Positions 8,961 to 16,577 of a stretch of 64,000 nucleotides of DNA are shown in pieces. This DNA comes from Robbsia sp. KACC 23696. GTDB taxonomy: Bacteria; Pseudomonadota; Gammaproteobacteria; Burkholderiales; Burkholderiaceae. Under the pieces are notes generated by a model. It ran no database searches. It saw only the letters and a program-made list of their open reading frames with translations, and was not told the origin of the DNA. The stretch lies in the NCBI RefSeq assembly GCF_039852015.1, contig NZ_CP156627.1, positions 1,302,001-1,366,000 on the forward strand, written 5' to 3'. Every line of letters starts with the position of its first letter. The first letter of the stretch is position 1. The translations under genes were made by a program, and so were the position numbers.

Positions 8961-10238
8961 TTAACTATTCAGTGTGGCGACCGATCGCCGATCGGTAAGA
9001 ACGCCCGGCTCCGTCGTCGGCGCTGCAGCAGAATTGGCCATTTTCAGAGACGCGAATGCAGATCCGGACGCCGACCCCGAGGGATAAGTCGCGGAAAACA
9101 CCAGACGCCCCTCGCACCAGGTCTGCGTGATCGTGGGCCAACGCGACGCACCGTCCCGATCCAGATGCACGGCGACCAGATCGGCGCGCATGCCGACGGC
9201 AATGCGGCCGCGGTCGTGCAGGCCGCAGGCATCGGCCGGATTGCGGGTGACCAGCGCCACGGCTTCATGTAAAGGCAGGTCGGCTCGTTCCGCCGCGAGG
9301 AAGGCGGCGGGTGCCAATGTCGACGGCTGATAATCGGAGCACAGACAGCTGGCCGAGCCGGCGACGATGGCGTCGATCGCCCGCATGGCGCCGCTTTGGC
9401 TCATGCCGCGCAAGACGTTGGGCGCGCCGAATAGTGTCGCCATCCCACACGCTTTCGCCGCGTGCGCCGTTTCGGCGTCGATCGGGAATTCGGTCAGTCT
9501 GGCGCCCATCGCGTGCATCGCCGCCACGCGGGCGACGCTGTCGTCGTCATGGCTGGCGACGCGCACGCCCACCGCCAGCGCATGCTCGACCAAGGCGGTG
9601 ATCCGTTCGATCGCACCGGCACGCCCCGCGAGTTTGGATTCGGCGATCGCCTGAGCGGTTTCGCGTGGCAGGGCATGATTCCCGCATATATAGTCGATAT
9701 AGGCGTCTACGGTGCGGAATTGGCCCTGGCCCGGTGAATGGTCCATGATCGACAGCAAGCCGACCAGGCCTTCGTCGAGCAGGACATGGAGCATGCCGGC
9801 CGCGTCGGTGTCGGTGACTTCGTAGCGGCAATGTATCCGGTTGTCGACGAGCCCGCGACCCCGATAGGCCGATAAGGCGTGAACCAAGGCCTTTGCGGTG
9901 CCGATGTCACGCACGCCGCCATCGGTGTCGGCGAAGGAAATCGCGTGGAACGGCGTCGTGATGCCGGCCGAGGCATTGCGGCGATCGATTTGCGCCACAG
10001 CGAAATCGAGGGGAAAGAGCACGCGGGCACGCGGCGCGACCTCTTTTTCGATCGCATCGCAATGCAAATCGACGAGACCGGGGATCAGCGTGTGGCCGTG
10101 CAGATCGATCGGCGTGGCGTCACCGCCGCCGTCGGGCGAAATCGCCGCGATCCGGCCGGCTTCGATCAACAGCGCACCGTCTTCCAGGACTGTGTCGGGA
10201 AGCACGATGCGTGCACCGTGCAGGTAGTACCGTTGCAT
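8961..10238 (-). CDS. phnM: Alpha-D-ribose 1-methylphosphonate 5-triphosphate diphosphatase PhnM, canonical type (PhnM1)
   Basis: 425 residues, amidohydrolase superfamily. It removes diphosphate from the ribosyl-triphosphate phosphonate made by PhnGHIL. Seen: LIPGLVDLHCDAIEKEV (first metal ligands, H-x-D), GITTPFHAISF, LLSIMDHSPGQGQF, VRVASHDDDSV (ligand histidine plus DD), LFGAPNVLRG and LCSDYQPSTL (metal-binding Asp). These match enterobacterial PhnM closely in motif order. The ATG at 10238 has GGAG at 6 bases; the frame upstream to 10307 is not needed. The last 45 residues or so after EGRLVFSATY are a Ser/Ala-rich tail absent from the usual family length of about 380. A second, more divergent PhnM is encoded at 16578-17840. 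Confidence 0.9.
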   Translation of the reverse strand: MQRYYLHGARIVLPDTVLEDGALLIEAGRIAAISPDGGGDATPIDLHGHTLIPGLVDLHCDAIEKEVAPRARVLFPLDFAVAQIDRRNASAGITTPFHAISFADTDGGVRDIGTAKALVHALSAYRGRGLVDNRIHCRYEVTDTDAAGMLHVLLDEGLVGLLSIMDHSPGQGQFRTVDAYIDYICGNHALPRETAQAIAESKLAGRAGAIERITALVEHALAVGVRVASHDDDSVARVAAMHAMGARLTEFPIDAETAHAAKACGMATLFGAPNVLRGMSQSGAMRAIDAIVAGSASCLCSDYQPSTLAPAAFLAAERADLPLHEAVALVTRNPADACGLHDRGRIAVGMRADLVAVHLDRDGASRWPTITQTWCEGRLVFSATYPSGSASGSAFASLKMANSAAAPTTEPGVLTDRRSVATLNS

Positions 10239-10340
10239 CGGGAACTCCGGGTAAGCGACCATCGTCGCGTGGCGACACGGCCATCCAAACGGAACAGGGA
10301 GGAGCACTGCAATTCAGGCGCCGTGCTCGAACGCGGAAAT

Positions 10341-11207
10341 TCAGGCGGCGCCTAAGCCGAATGGTGCGCCGGTCGGCGCGTGCATCGTCAGCCCGACCGG
10401 CGCCGCACGCGTCGGCACGCTGGCCGGCTGCGTGTTCGGGACATCGCTCAGCGCCCGCATCGACAAGCTCCGCGTACCGACGGCTTCGCGAACGCTTTCG
10501 TCATGGAAGATGCCGATCAGGCAGCGGCCGGCGGCACGCGCTTCCAACAGCAAGGCAACCACTACCTCGCGGTTCTCACCATCGAGCGATGCGGTGGGTT
10601 CGTCGAGCAACAAAATAGGATGGCCGGCGATGAACCCGCGCGCGATATTGACGCGCTGCTGTTCGCCCCCGGAAAACGTCGCTGGCGGTACCGACCAGAG
10701 CCGTTCCGGCAGTCGCAACTTGCGGAGCAGGGCAGCGGCACGGTCGCGCGCGGTATCGAGGTCGATGCCCGCTTGGCGCAAGGGCTCGGCGACGACATCC
10801 AGCGCCCCGACGCGCGGGATCACGCGCAGGAACTGGCTCACATAGCCAATCGCATGCCGCCGCGCCCAAAGCACGTCCTGTTCCGGTGCGCCCACCAGTT
10901 CGAGCCATCCGTCGCTAACGTGCGCCGGCAGCGCGGCCTGGTCTATCGCGGACCCGGCGGCGTGACGTCCGGTGGCGGTCGTATCGATACGGACACTGCC
11001 GGCGCTGGCCAGATAATTGCCATACAGACAGCGCAGCAGCGTACTCTTGCCGGCACCCGACGCGCCGGCCAGTATCAGGCAGTCGCCGGCGCCGGCGTCG
11101 AATTCGACGTGTTCGAACACGGGCAGGTGCGCACCGCCCTGGTTGTGCAACGTGAAGGTCTTGCTCAGCGCACGCACGCGGATCATCGGTTCGGAATGGG
11201 TCATCAT
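10341..11207 (-). CDS. phnL: C-P lyase complex ATP-binding protein PhnL
   Basis: 288 residues. ABC-type ATPase with Walker A GASGAGKST, signature FSGGEQQRVN, Walker B ILLLDEP and D-loop TASLDGEN. PhnL works with PhnG, H and I in the transfer of phosphonate to the ribose of ATP; it is not a transporter subunit. The TGA of phnK and the ATG here share one base (TGATG). The C-terminal 40 residues or so (after FHDESVREAVGTRSLSM) form an Ala/Pro/Thr-rich tail. It is 102 bases from phnM1. Confidence 0.93.
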   Translation of the reverse strand: MMTHSEPMIRVRALSKTFTLHNQGGAHLPVFEHVEFDAGAGDCLILAGASGAGKSTLLRCLYGNYLASAGSVRIDTTATGRHAAGSAIDQAALPAHVSDGWLELVGAPEQDVLWARRHAIGYVSQFLRVIPRVGALDVVAEPLRQAGIDLDTARDRAAALLRKLRLPERLWSVPPATFSGGEQQRVNIARGFIAGHPILLLDEPTASLDGENREVVVALLLEARAAGRCLIGIFHDESVREAVGTRSLSMRALSDVPNTQPASVPTRAAPVGLTMHAPTGAPFGLGAA

Positions 11208-11983
11208 CAACCTTGCAGCATCGAGGAAACCAGCAGTTGCGTATAGGGGTGTTGCGGGTCGTCGAGCACCTGATCGGTCAAACCGCTTTCGACGACTTCA
11301 CCGCCCTGCATCACCAGCGTCCGATGGGCGAGCAGGCGCGCCACGGCGAGATCATGGGTGACGAAGACCACGGCGAGACGCAGGTCGTTGACCAGTTGGC
11401 GAATCAGATCGAGCAGGCGCGCCTGCACGGAGACATCGAGCGATGCCGTCGGCTCGTCCATGAAGAGTAGGCGTGGCCGCGTTACCAGATTGCGTGCAAT
11501 CTGCAGGCGCTGCTGCATACCGCCGGAAAAGGTCTCGGGCTTGTCGTCGAGCCGGCCAGTGTCGATTTCCATTCTCGACAACCACTGCGTGGCTTGATAG
11601 CGCAGCGCGTCGTATCGGCGCTCGCCGATTGCCATCAGCCGCTCGGCGATATTGCCGCCCGCGCTGATCTGCATGCGTAAACCGTCACGGGCATGTTGGC
11701 GCACGAAGCCCCAATCGGTACGCGCCAGCAGTCGTAGGCGCGCCGCGCTCAGCGTCGATAGATCCGTCGGGCCATCGTCGCGCATCGCATAGTGCACGGT
11801 GCCGTTTTCCAGTGGCGTCTGGGCGGAGATGGCCTGTAGCAGCGTCGATTTCCCCGAGCCGGATTCGCCGACGATGCAGAGCACTTCTCCGGCGTACAGG
11901 TCGAAGTCGACATTGCGGCAACCATGGACGCCATCCCAGGTTTTGGACAGCGCGCGGACGGACAGCAGAGGAGCGGCATTCAT
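11207..11983 (-). CDS. phnK: C-P lyase complex ATP-binding protein PhnK
   Basis: 258 residues. ABC ATPase resembling oligopeptide-transporter ATPases: Walker A GESGSGKST, signature FSGGMQQRLQ, Walker B LLFMDEP, switch VTHDLAVARLL and the HPYTQLL C-terminus. In the E. coli complex PhnK docks on the PhnGHIJ core next to PhnJ. Good Shine-Dalgarno GAGGAG 8 bases before the ATG, inside the end of phnJ; ATGA overlap with the phnJ stop. Confidence 0.94.
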   Translation of the reverse strand: MNAAPLLSVRALSKTWDGVHGCRNVDFDLYAGEVLCIVGESGSGKSTLLQAISAQTPLENGTVHYAMRDDGPTDLSTLSAARLRLLARTDWGFVRQHARDGLRMQISAGGNIAERLMAIGERRYDALRYQATQWLSRMEIDTGRLDDKPETFSGGMQQRLQIARNLVTRPRLLFMDEPTASLDVSVQARLLDLIRQLVNDLRLAVVFVTHDLAVARLLAHRTLVMQGGEVVESGLTDQVLDDPQHPYTQLLVSSMLQG

Positions 11984-12921
11984 GCGTGACGCTCCTCGAT
12001 CCGGTCGACCGCGTGGTCACTTTCGGCGACGCGCTCGGCGCAATACTCGCTGTCCGAACACACGAACTGCCGGCCGCCCTTGTCGTCGACGACGATTTCA
12101 TCGAGATAGCTGTCGCCTGCGCCGCATATCGCACAGCGATGTTGCCAGCGTTCGACGGTGAACGGATGGTCGTCGAAATCGAGGCTGCGGACCGTCGTGT
12201 ACGGGGGCACCGCATAAACCCGTTTTTCCCGCCCGGCGCCGAACAACATCAGCGCCGGGTTCGCATGCAACTTCGGATTGTCGAATTTCGGGATGGGTGA
12301 CGGACTCATCATATAGCGGTCATTGACGATGACCGGATAGTCGTAGGACGTGGCGATCTGCCCATAGCGGGCGATGTCCTCGTACAGTTTCGTGTACATC
12401 GGACCATATTCCGAGAGGGAATGCATCGTCCGGGTCTCGCGCTCGCTCGGCTCCAGCCAACGCAGTGGTTCTGGCTTCGGTACTTGGAAGACGAGCACCT
12501 GTCCTTCGTGCATCGGCGCTTCCGGGATGCGATGGCGGGTCTGGACAATCGTCGCCGCAGCCGTTTTGTCCGTTGTCGCGACGCCCGCCACGCGACCGAA
12601 GAAACGTCGGATATTGACTGCATTCGTCGTGTCGTCGGAGCCCTGGTCGATGACTTTCAAGACATCGTCGGCACCGATGATCGCGGCGGTGACCTGAATG
12701 CCGCCGGTACCCCAGCCGTACGGCAGCGGCATCTCGCGGCTTGCAAACGGCACCTGATAGCCGGGGATCGCGACCGCTTTGAGCAAAGCACGGCGCAGCA
12801 TCCGCTTGGTGGACTCATCGAGATAGGCAAAGTTGTAGTGCGGGTCCCGGGTCGGGATCGCGTCATAAGCCTTGGACGCGGTGCGCGGCGGCAGCGCTGT
12901 CGTATCGATCGGGTTTGTCAT
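11980..12921 (-). CDS. phnJ: Carbon-phosphorus lyase PhnJ (radical SAM)
   Basis: 313 residues. This is the C-P bond cleaving enzyme: it acts on 5-phosphoribosyl 1-phosphonate to give the 1,2-cyclic phosphate and, for methylphosphonate, methane. The atypical cluster motif C-x2-C-x21-C is intact (CAIC at the start, then exactly 21 residues to the third cysteine in QFVCSDSEYC). The GWGTGGIQVTAAIIG and DYPVIVNDRYMMSPSPIPKFDNPKLHANPALMLFG segments are strongly conserved family sequence. AAGGAAGG lies just before the ATG, and the ATG overlaps the phnI stop by four bases. Confidence 0.97.
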   Translation of the reverse strand: MTNPIDTTALPPRTASKAYDAIPTRDPHYNFAYLDESTKRMLRRALLKAVAIPGYQVPFASREMPLPYGWGTGGIQVTAAIIGADDVLKVIDQGSDDTTNAVNIRRFFGRVAGVATTDKTAAATIVQTRHRIPEAPMHEGQVLVFQVPKPEPLRWLEPSERETRTMHSLSEYGPMYTKLYEDIARYGQIATSYDYPVIVNDRYMMSPSPIPKFDNPKLHANPALMLFGAGREKRVYAVPPYTTVRSLDFDDHPFTVERWQHRCAICGAGDSYLDEIVVDDKGGRQFVCSDSEYCAERVAESDHAVDRIEERHA

Positions 12922-14138
12922 ACACCTTCCTTTGTCGAGGACGAGGGTGTCATGGTCGGAACGGTGCCGTCGCCGTGACCGTTGCTGCCCGAGACCGCGT
13001 GTTTTGCTTCATACGCCGCGCGCAATTGGCGCAGCACGCTCAGGTCGGCTTGGAAATCGACTTGGTGTGGCAGTTTCAAATGCTGCACGAAGCCCGACGC
13101 TTCCACGTTGTCGCTGTGATAAAGGACGAATTCTTCATCGTTTGCCGGGGAATCGCCGCTCTCGCCGAATTCCTTCGCGCGCAGCGCACGGTCCACCAAG
13201 GCCATCGACATCGCCTTGCGCTCGCCATAGCCGAAGCTCACGCCATAGCCGCGCGTGAATTGCGGCGCATGATGCACATCGCCGGCGAAGGTATTGATCA
13301 TCTGGCACTCGGTCATCTCGATTTCACCGATGACGACGGGGAAATCCAGCTCTGGCAGATCCATTTCGATTTCGACGCTGCCAAAGCGGATTTCTGCCGC
13401 GAACGGGTGCGTATTGCCGTATCCGCGTTGCGTCGAATAGCCCATCGCCAATAGGAAACCTTCGTCGGCGCGCGCCAGGTTCTGCAATCGTGCGCTGCGA
13501 TCTGCCGGAAAGGACAGGGCGCTACGGGTCAGGTCGGTGGGAGCCGGGTGCGTGGCAAGGACCGACTCGCATTCGACCAGGCCTTCGCTTTCCAGAATGG
13601 CCATGACCCCCGGCGGCGTCGTGGCCGAAGGACCCTCGGGCGAAGCGGCAACGTCACTGGCATCGGGTCGGTGCGCCGTCGGGGCGGCCGCATGACGGCC
13701 CACGTCCGATCCGCCGATGTCTGCCTCGGCCTCCGCTTCCAGGGAGAAATCGAGCAGACGTTGCGTATAGTCGAACGTGGGACCGAGCAACTGTCCGCCA
13801 GGGACATCTTTATACGTGGCAGAAATACGGCGTCGTACCTGCATGCGGTCCGTTGCGATCGGATGCGAATGGCCGAAGCGTGGCAATGTCGTCCGATAGG
13901 CGCGCAGCAGAAACGCCGCCTCGACGAGATCCCCCGCCGATTGCTTGATCGCCAATGCGGCAAGATGACGATCGTACAAGGCCCCTTCGGACATCACGCG
14001 GGATACCGCCAACGGCATCTGCTCGACGATTTGCGCGATCGACAGCGCGGGCAAGGCTGGGTCGCCACGTCGATATGCGTCCAGCAGGCGGTAGGAGGCG
14101 AGAATGGCTTTCTCGCCGCCTTTGACGGCAACATACAT
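12918..14138 (-). CDS. phnI: C-P lyase core subunit PhnI
   Basis: 406 residues; enterobacterial PhnI is about 354. It begins MYVAVKGGEKAI, and has VMSEGALYDRHLAALAIKQSAGDLVEAAFLLRAYR, TFDYTQRLLDF and GYGNTHPFAAEIRFG, all conserved. PhnI with PhnG, H and L attaches phosphonate to C1 of the ribose of ATP with loss of adenine. The extra length is mainly one Ala/Pro/Ser-rich insertion near residues 170-210 (VGRHAAAPTAHRPDASD and onwards). The frame upstream of the ATG at 14138 belongs to phnH in another frame. One base separates the phnH stop from this ATG. Confidence 0.94.
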   Translation of the reverse strand: MYVAVKGGEKAILASYRLLDAYRRGDPALPALSIAQIVEQMPLAVSRVMSEGALYDRHLAALAIKQSAGDLVEAAFLLRAYRTTLPRFGHSHPIATDRMQVRRRISATYKDVPGGQLLGPTFDYTQRLLDFSLEAEAEADIGGSDVGRHAAAPTAHRPDASDVAASPEGPSATTPPGVMAILESEGLVECESVLATHPAPTDLTRSALSFPADRSARLQNLARADEGFLLAMGYSTQRGYGNTHPFAAEIRFGSVEIEMDLPELDFPVVIGEIEMTECQMINTFAGDVHHAPQFTRGYGVSFGYGERKAMSMALVDRALRAKEFGESGDSPANDEEFVLYHSDNVEASGFVQHLKLPHQVDFQADLSVLRQLRAAYEAKHAVSGSNGHGDGTVPTMTPSSSTKEGV

Positions 14139-14139
14139 A

Positions 14140-14901
14140 TCAGGACTCCCGTTGCGTCGTACGCGGCAGGCCGCAGAACGACGCACCATTGATCAGAAAT
14201 GCATCGACGCCCAGCGGGAAGCGCGTATGGTTCGCGCGCCATTCCCGCCAGAAGTCGTCGGGCAGACCCGCAACGCGCAGCGTCTGCGCGTTGGCGATGC
14301 CCGGTCCGCGCAGCGTCGCGGTCTCCTCCGCGTCGCGCTCCACGACGGCCTCTGCGTGGTCGGCGAGGAAGGGCACGTCGATCAGCAGCGTGGTGGATCC
14401 GTGCGGATTGGCCAATTCGCCCTGGGCAAACGCCGATAACGATGGCCAGGTCGCAACCGCTGTCCGGTCCGTCGCCGACAACACCGCGAAGGCCGCCTTT
14501 TCGGGATGTTCGGTCAGCGGGCAGCCATTGTGAAATCTCAGAAAACGGCGCGCCGGTTCGCCGAACACCGGCGCCAGCCAGACCGACGTATCGGCGTCCG
14601 CGAGCGTCAACAGCAGTGCTGCCATCGCCGGAGAGAGGCCGGCGGGCGCCTCGCAGCGTGCGGCGTCGGGCATCGTATGGAGGCGGCCGGGACGGGCCAG
14701 CGCGTTCAGGGCGCAACGGAATGCCGCCTGCGAACCGCTGACCGGGTCGAGGAAACCGCGCAGCATCCACGCGTCTGCCGGTTCTTTTCGAGATGTCGGC
14801 CCGACCGGATCGAGCACGCCGTGCGACGCACGTGCGGATGCATCGTGCAATGCATCGGCGTCGGATCCGGAATGCGCCGTCATGGGCGATTCAATCGTCA
14901 T
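14140..14901 (-). CDS. phnH: C-P lyase core subunit PhnH
   Basis: Up to 253 residues. Family sequence begins at WMLRGFLDPVSGSQAAFRCALNALARPGRL and continues with SPAMAALLLTLADADTSVWL, FHNGCPLT, ELANPHGSTTLLIDV and GPGIANAQTLRVAGL, as in PhnH of the C-P lyase core. The start is uncertain: ATG 14901 overlaps the phnG stop by 11 bases, ATG 14883 lies 8 bases after it, and neither has a strong Shine-Dalgarno, so translation is probably coupled to phnG. Either start leaves an N-terminal extension of roughly 40 residues compared with the enterobacterial protein (about 194). Confidence 0.92.
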   Translation of the reverse strand: MTIESPMTAHSGSDADALHDASARASHGVLDPVGPTSRKEPADAWMLRGFLDPVSGSQAAFRCALNALARPGRLHTMPDAARCEAPAGLSPAMAALLLTLADADTSVWLAPVFGEPARRFLRFHNGCPLTEHPEKAAFAVLSATDRTAVATWPSLSAFAQGELANPHGSTTLLIDVPFLADHAEAVVERDAEETATLRGPGIANAQTLRVAGLPDDFWREWRANHTRFPLGVDAFLINGASFCGLPRTTQRES

Positions 14902-15484
14902 GGTTATCGTGCTCCGGGGTATCGCTGGTCGGTTGCCGCTCGTCATCGTCGTCGAGATCGTCGTCGGCATCGCCGCGCGCCAGCGTGAAGAAATCGACGC
15001 GGGAGGCGGCGTTGTCCGCTGCGCGGGCGGCCGCTTGTTCCGCGCGCGCTCGACGTAAAGGCGCGAGCACGGTTTGCGTGGTGGGCGTGTGCCATGCGTC
15101 CGTCTGCAGCAAGGCATCGGCGTAGGCCGCCTGCTCGGCGTGGCGGCGGTCGCGTCCCTGAACATAGGCCAGACCCAACTCGCCGCCCTCGAGGGCCAGC
15201 GCGCACCGCGTTATCGTCATTTCGCCCAGATTAAACGGGGCGCCACTGCCGCCGGATCGGCCACGCACCATCGCCATGCCGGTTTCCGGCGCACGAATCG
15301 TGCGAAACGCGGGCAGGGCGCCGTGTTGCTTCAGCAACGTCATCGCCAGGTCGAGCGCTCGGGTGTCGGCCAGCGCTAGATCGCGCATCCAGGCCGCACG
15401 GGGCGGTGCTGCAGTCTGCCGCCCGACGCCAGCGTCGGCAGTCGCCCCGGCAGTGAATGAGAAACCAGAAGATTCGTCGTTCAT
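14891..15484 (-). CDS. phnG: C-P lyase core subunit PhnG
   Basis: 197 residues; enterobacterial PhnG is about 150. Conserved core: RTIRAPETGMAMVRGRSGGSGAPFNLGEMTITRCAL and GLAYVQGRDRRHAEQAAYADALLQ. Both ends are extended: about 35 residues at the N-terminus and an acidic C-terminal tail (GDADDDLDDDDERQ, then SDTPEHDNHDD). First gene of the minus-strand operon. The ATG at 15484 lies only 7 bases from the palindromic operator at 15492-15501, so a bound repressor would sit on the ribosome-binding/leader region. No clear Shine-Dalgarno is visible; a TTG six codons upstream would fall inside the operator. Confidence 0.92.
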   Translation of the reverse strand: MNDESSGFSFTAGATADAGVGRQTAAPPRAAWMRDLALADTRALDLAMTLLKQHGALPAFRTIRAPETGMAMVRGRSGGSGAPFNLGEMTITRCALALEGGELGLAYVQGRDRRHAEQAAYADALLQTDAWHTPTTQTVLAPLRRARAEQAAARAADNAASRVDFFTLARGDADDDLDDDDERQPTSDTPEHDNHDD

Positions 15485-15491
15485 ATGTAGA

Positions 15492-15501
15492 TGTCTAGAC
15501 A
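15492..15501. promoter_or_regulatory. Palindromic operator TGTCTAGACA, likely PhnF site at phnG
   Basis: A perfect 10-base palindrome that fits the operator consensus known for the HutC subfamily of GntR regulators, GT-N-TA-N-AC. PhnF (15755-16480) belongs to this subfamily by its UTRA domain. The site lies between the Pho-box-like element and the phnG start codon. A near copy is at 16474-16483. Confidence 0.7.
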
Positions 15502-15562
15502 ACGTGGGCGGCAGTGCGGGATCGGTTGCGTGCTGCGAATGGAGCCATTCAAACGGATTGAT

Positions 15563-15580
15563 GTGACCTTATCGTGACAG
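15563..15580 (-). promoter_or_regulatory. Pho-box-like direct repeat upstream of phnG
   Basis: On the minus strand the sequence is CTGTCAC-GATA-AGGTCAC: two 7-base units with a 4-base spacer, as in the PhoB consensus CTGTCAT-(A/T rich 4)-CTGTCAT. The first unit matches 7/7 allowing Y at the last base, the second 5/7. It is about 80 bases upstream of phnG, a suitable place for PhoB activation under phosphate starvation. By-eye match only. Confidence 0.5.
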
Positions 15581-15754
15581 CGCCGCGCTTTTGCCGCGAT
15601 TTGATTTGACCGTTTCGCGTAAAATTCGGGATCGATTGCGCCGCGGGCCCCGCGCGTCGGGGCTGGGGCAGGCGGTGGCATGACGTCGCACGGCGTCGAT
15701 GCGGCAACGCGGAACTTGAATCGCCGCCCTGGGCGGCATCGCTGGAAAGGCAAT

Positions 15755-16480
15755 ATGGTTGAGCGTGATACAGGCGTAGCGGTCTGGCGGCAGATCGGCG
15801 AGTCGCTGGCGGAAGACATTCGCGCGCGGCGCTATCCGCCCGGGTCGCAGCTGCCGACGGAAATGGCATTGGCGACGCACTATGCGGTGAACCGCCATAC
15901 GGTGCGACGGGCGATCGGCGAATTGGCGCAGCATGGCTTGATACGGATAGAACGCGGCCGGGGCACGTTCGTTGAATCGAGCGCGCTGCGCTACGCCATC
16001 GGCAAGCGAACGCGTTTTACCGAGACGCTGCGGCAGCAGGGGATGCACGGGCAGACCGCCGTGATCGATAGCGCGGTGATCACGGACGCCACGATAGCGC
16101 GTCACTTGGGGCTGTCGCGTCAGGCGAAGGTATTGTTCGTCCGGATGCGCCGGCATGCGGAAAAAAATCCTGTCAGCGTCTCCGACAACTATTTCGATGC
16201 GCGTCGTTTTCCGGATTTTGCCACGCTATTGGAAGAGACCGCATCGGTATCGACGGCGTTCGCGCGGCATGGTATTGCCGATTACATTCGCGTCTGGTCG
16301 CGGATCACCGCGCGCTTGCCCGAGGCCGATATCGCGCGGCTGCTCGAGCAACCGAAGGTTCGCCCGATCTTGCAAGTGGAAGCATTGAACGCCGATACGG
16401 CCGGGGCGCCATTGCAGTACACGATCGCGCGCTTCGCCGGAGACGGCGTCGAGCTGATGGTGAGCAACGAGGACGTCTAG
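15755..16480 (+). CDS. phnF: GntR/HutC family transcriptional regulator PhnF
   Basis: 241 residues. N-terminal winged helix: VWRQIGESLAEDIRARRYPPGSQLPTE, LATHYAVNRHTVRRAIGELAQHGLIRIERGRGTFV. C-terminal UTRA effector domain follows, with VLFVRMRRHAEKNPVSVSDNYFDARRFPDF and LQVEALNADTAGAPLQYTIARFAGDGVEL. UTRA domains bind small phosphorylated or carboxylated ligands; PhnF represses phn genes until an intermediate or phosphonate is present. ATG 15755 has GGAAAGG 5 bases upstream; the 25 extra codons to 15680 look non-coding. Divergent from phnG, first gene of the phnF-phnM2-DUF1045-phnN unit. Its stop codon is part of a palindrome similar to its likely operator. Confidence 0.93.
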   Translation: MVERDTGVAVWRQIGESLAEDIRARRYPPGSQLPTEMALATHYAVNRHTVRRAIGELAQHGLIRIERGRGTFVESSALRYAIGKRTRFTETLRQQGMHGQTAVIDSAVITDATIARHLGLSRQAKVLFVRMRRHAEKNPVSVSDNYFDARRFPDFATLLEETASVSTAFARHGIADYIRVWSRITARLPEADIARLLEQPKVRPILQVEALNADTAGAPLQYTIARFAGDGVELMVSNEDV

Positions 16481-16483
16481 ACA
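16474..16483. promoter_or_regulatory. Second HutC-type operator CGTCTAGACA spanning the phnF stop codon
   Basis: The inner octamer GTCTAGAC is identical to that of the site upstream of phnG, and 9 of 10 bases match overall. The TAG stop of phnF (16478-16480) is the centre of the palindrome. It lies about 95 bases before phnM2, so it may regulate an internal promoter for phnM2-DUF1045-phnN. Confidence 0.6.
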
Positions 16484-16577
16484 TCCGAATGTCATAGTCG
16501 GGGGGCAGACTGTAGAGCAACGGTATCGGAAAACGATCACCGATTTCTCAAAAACACGGATCTCACCGGAGCTCGAT

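Noticed and set aside
16495-16577. Possible second Pho box before phnM2
   Set aside because: No CTGTCA-type direct repeat could be seen; only the HutC-type palindrome is supported.
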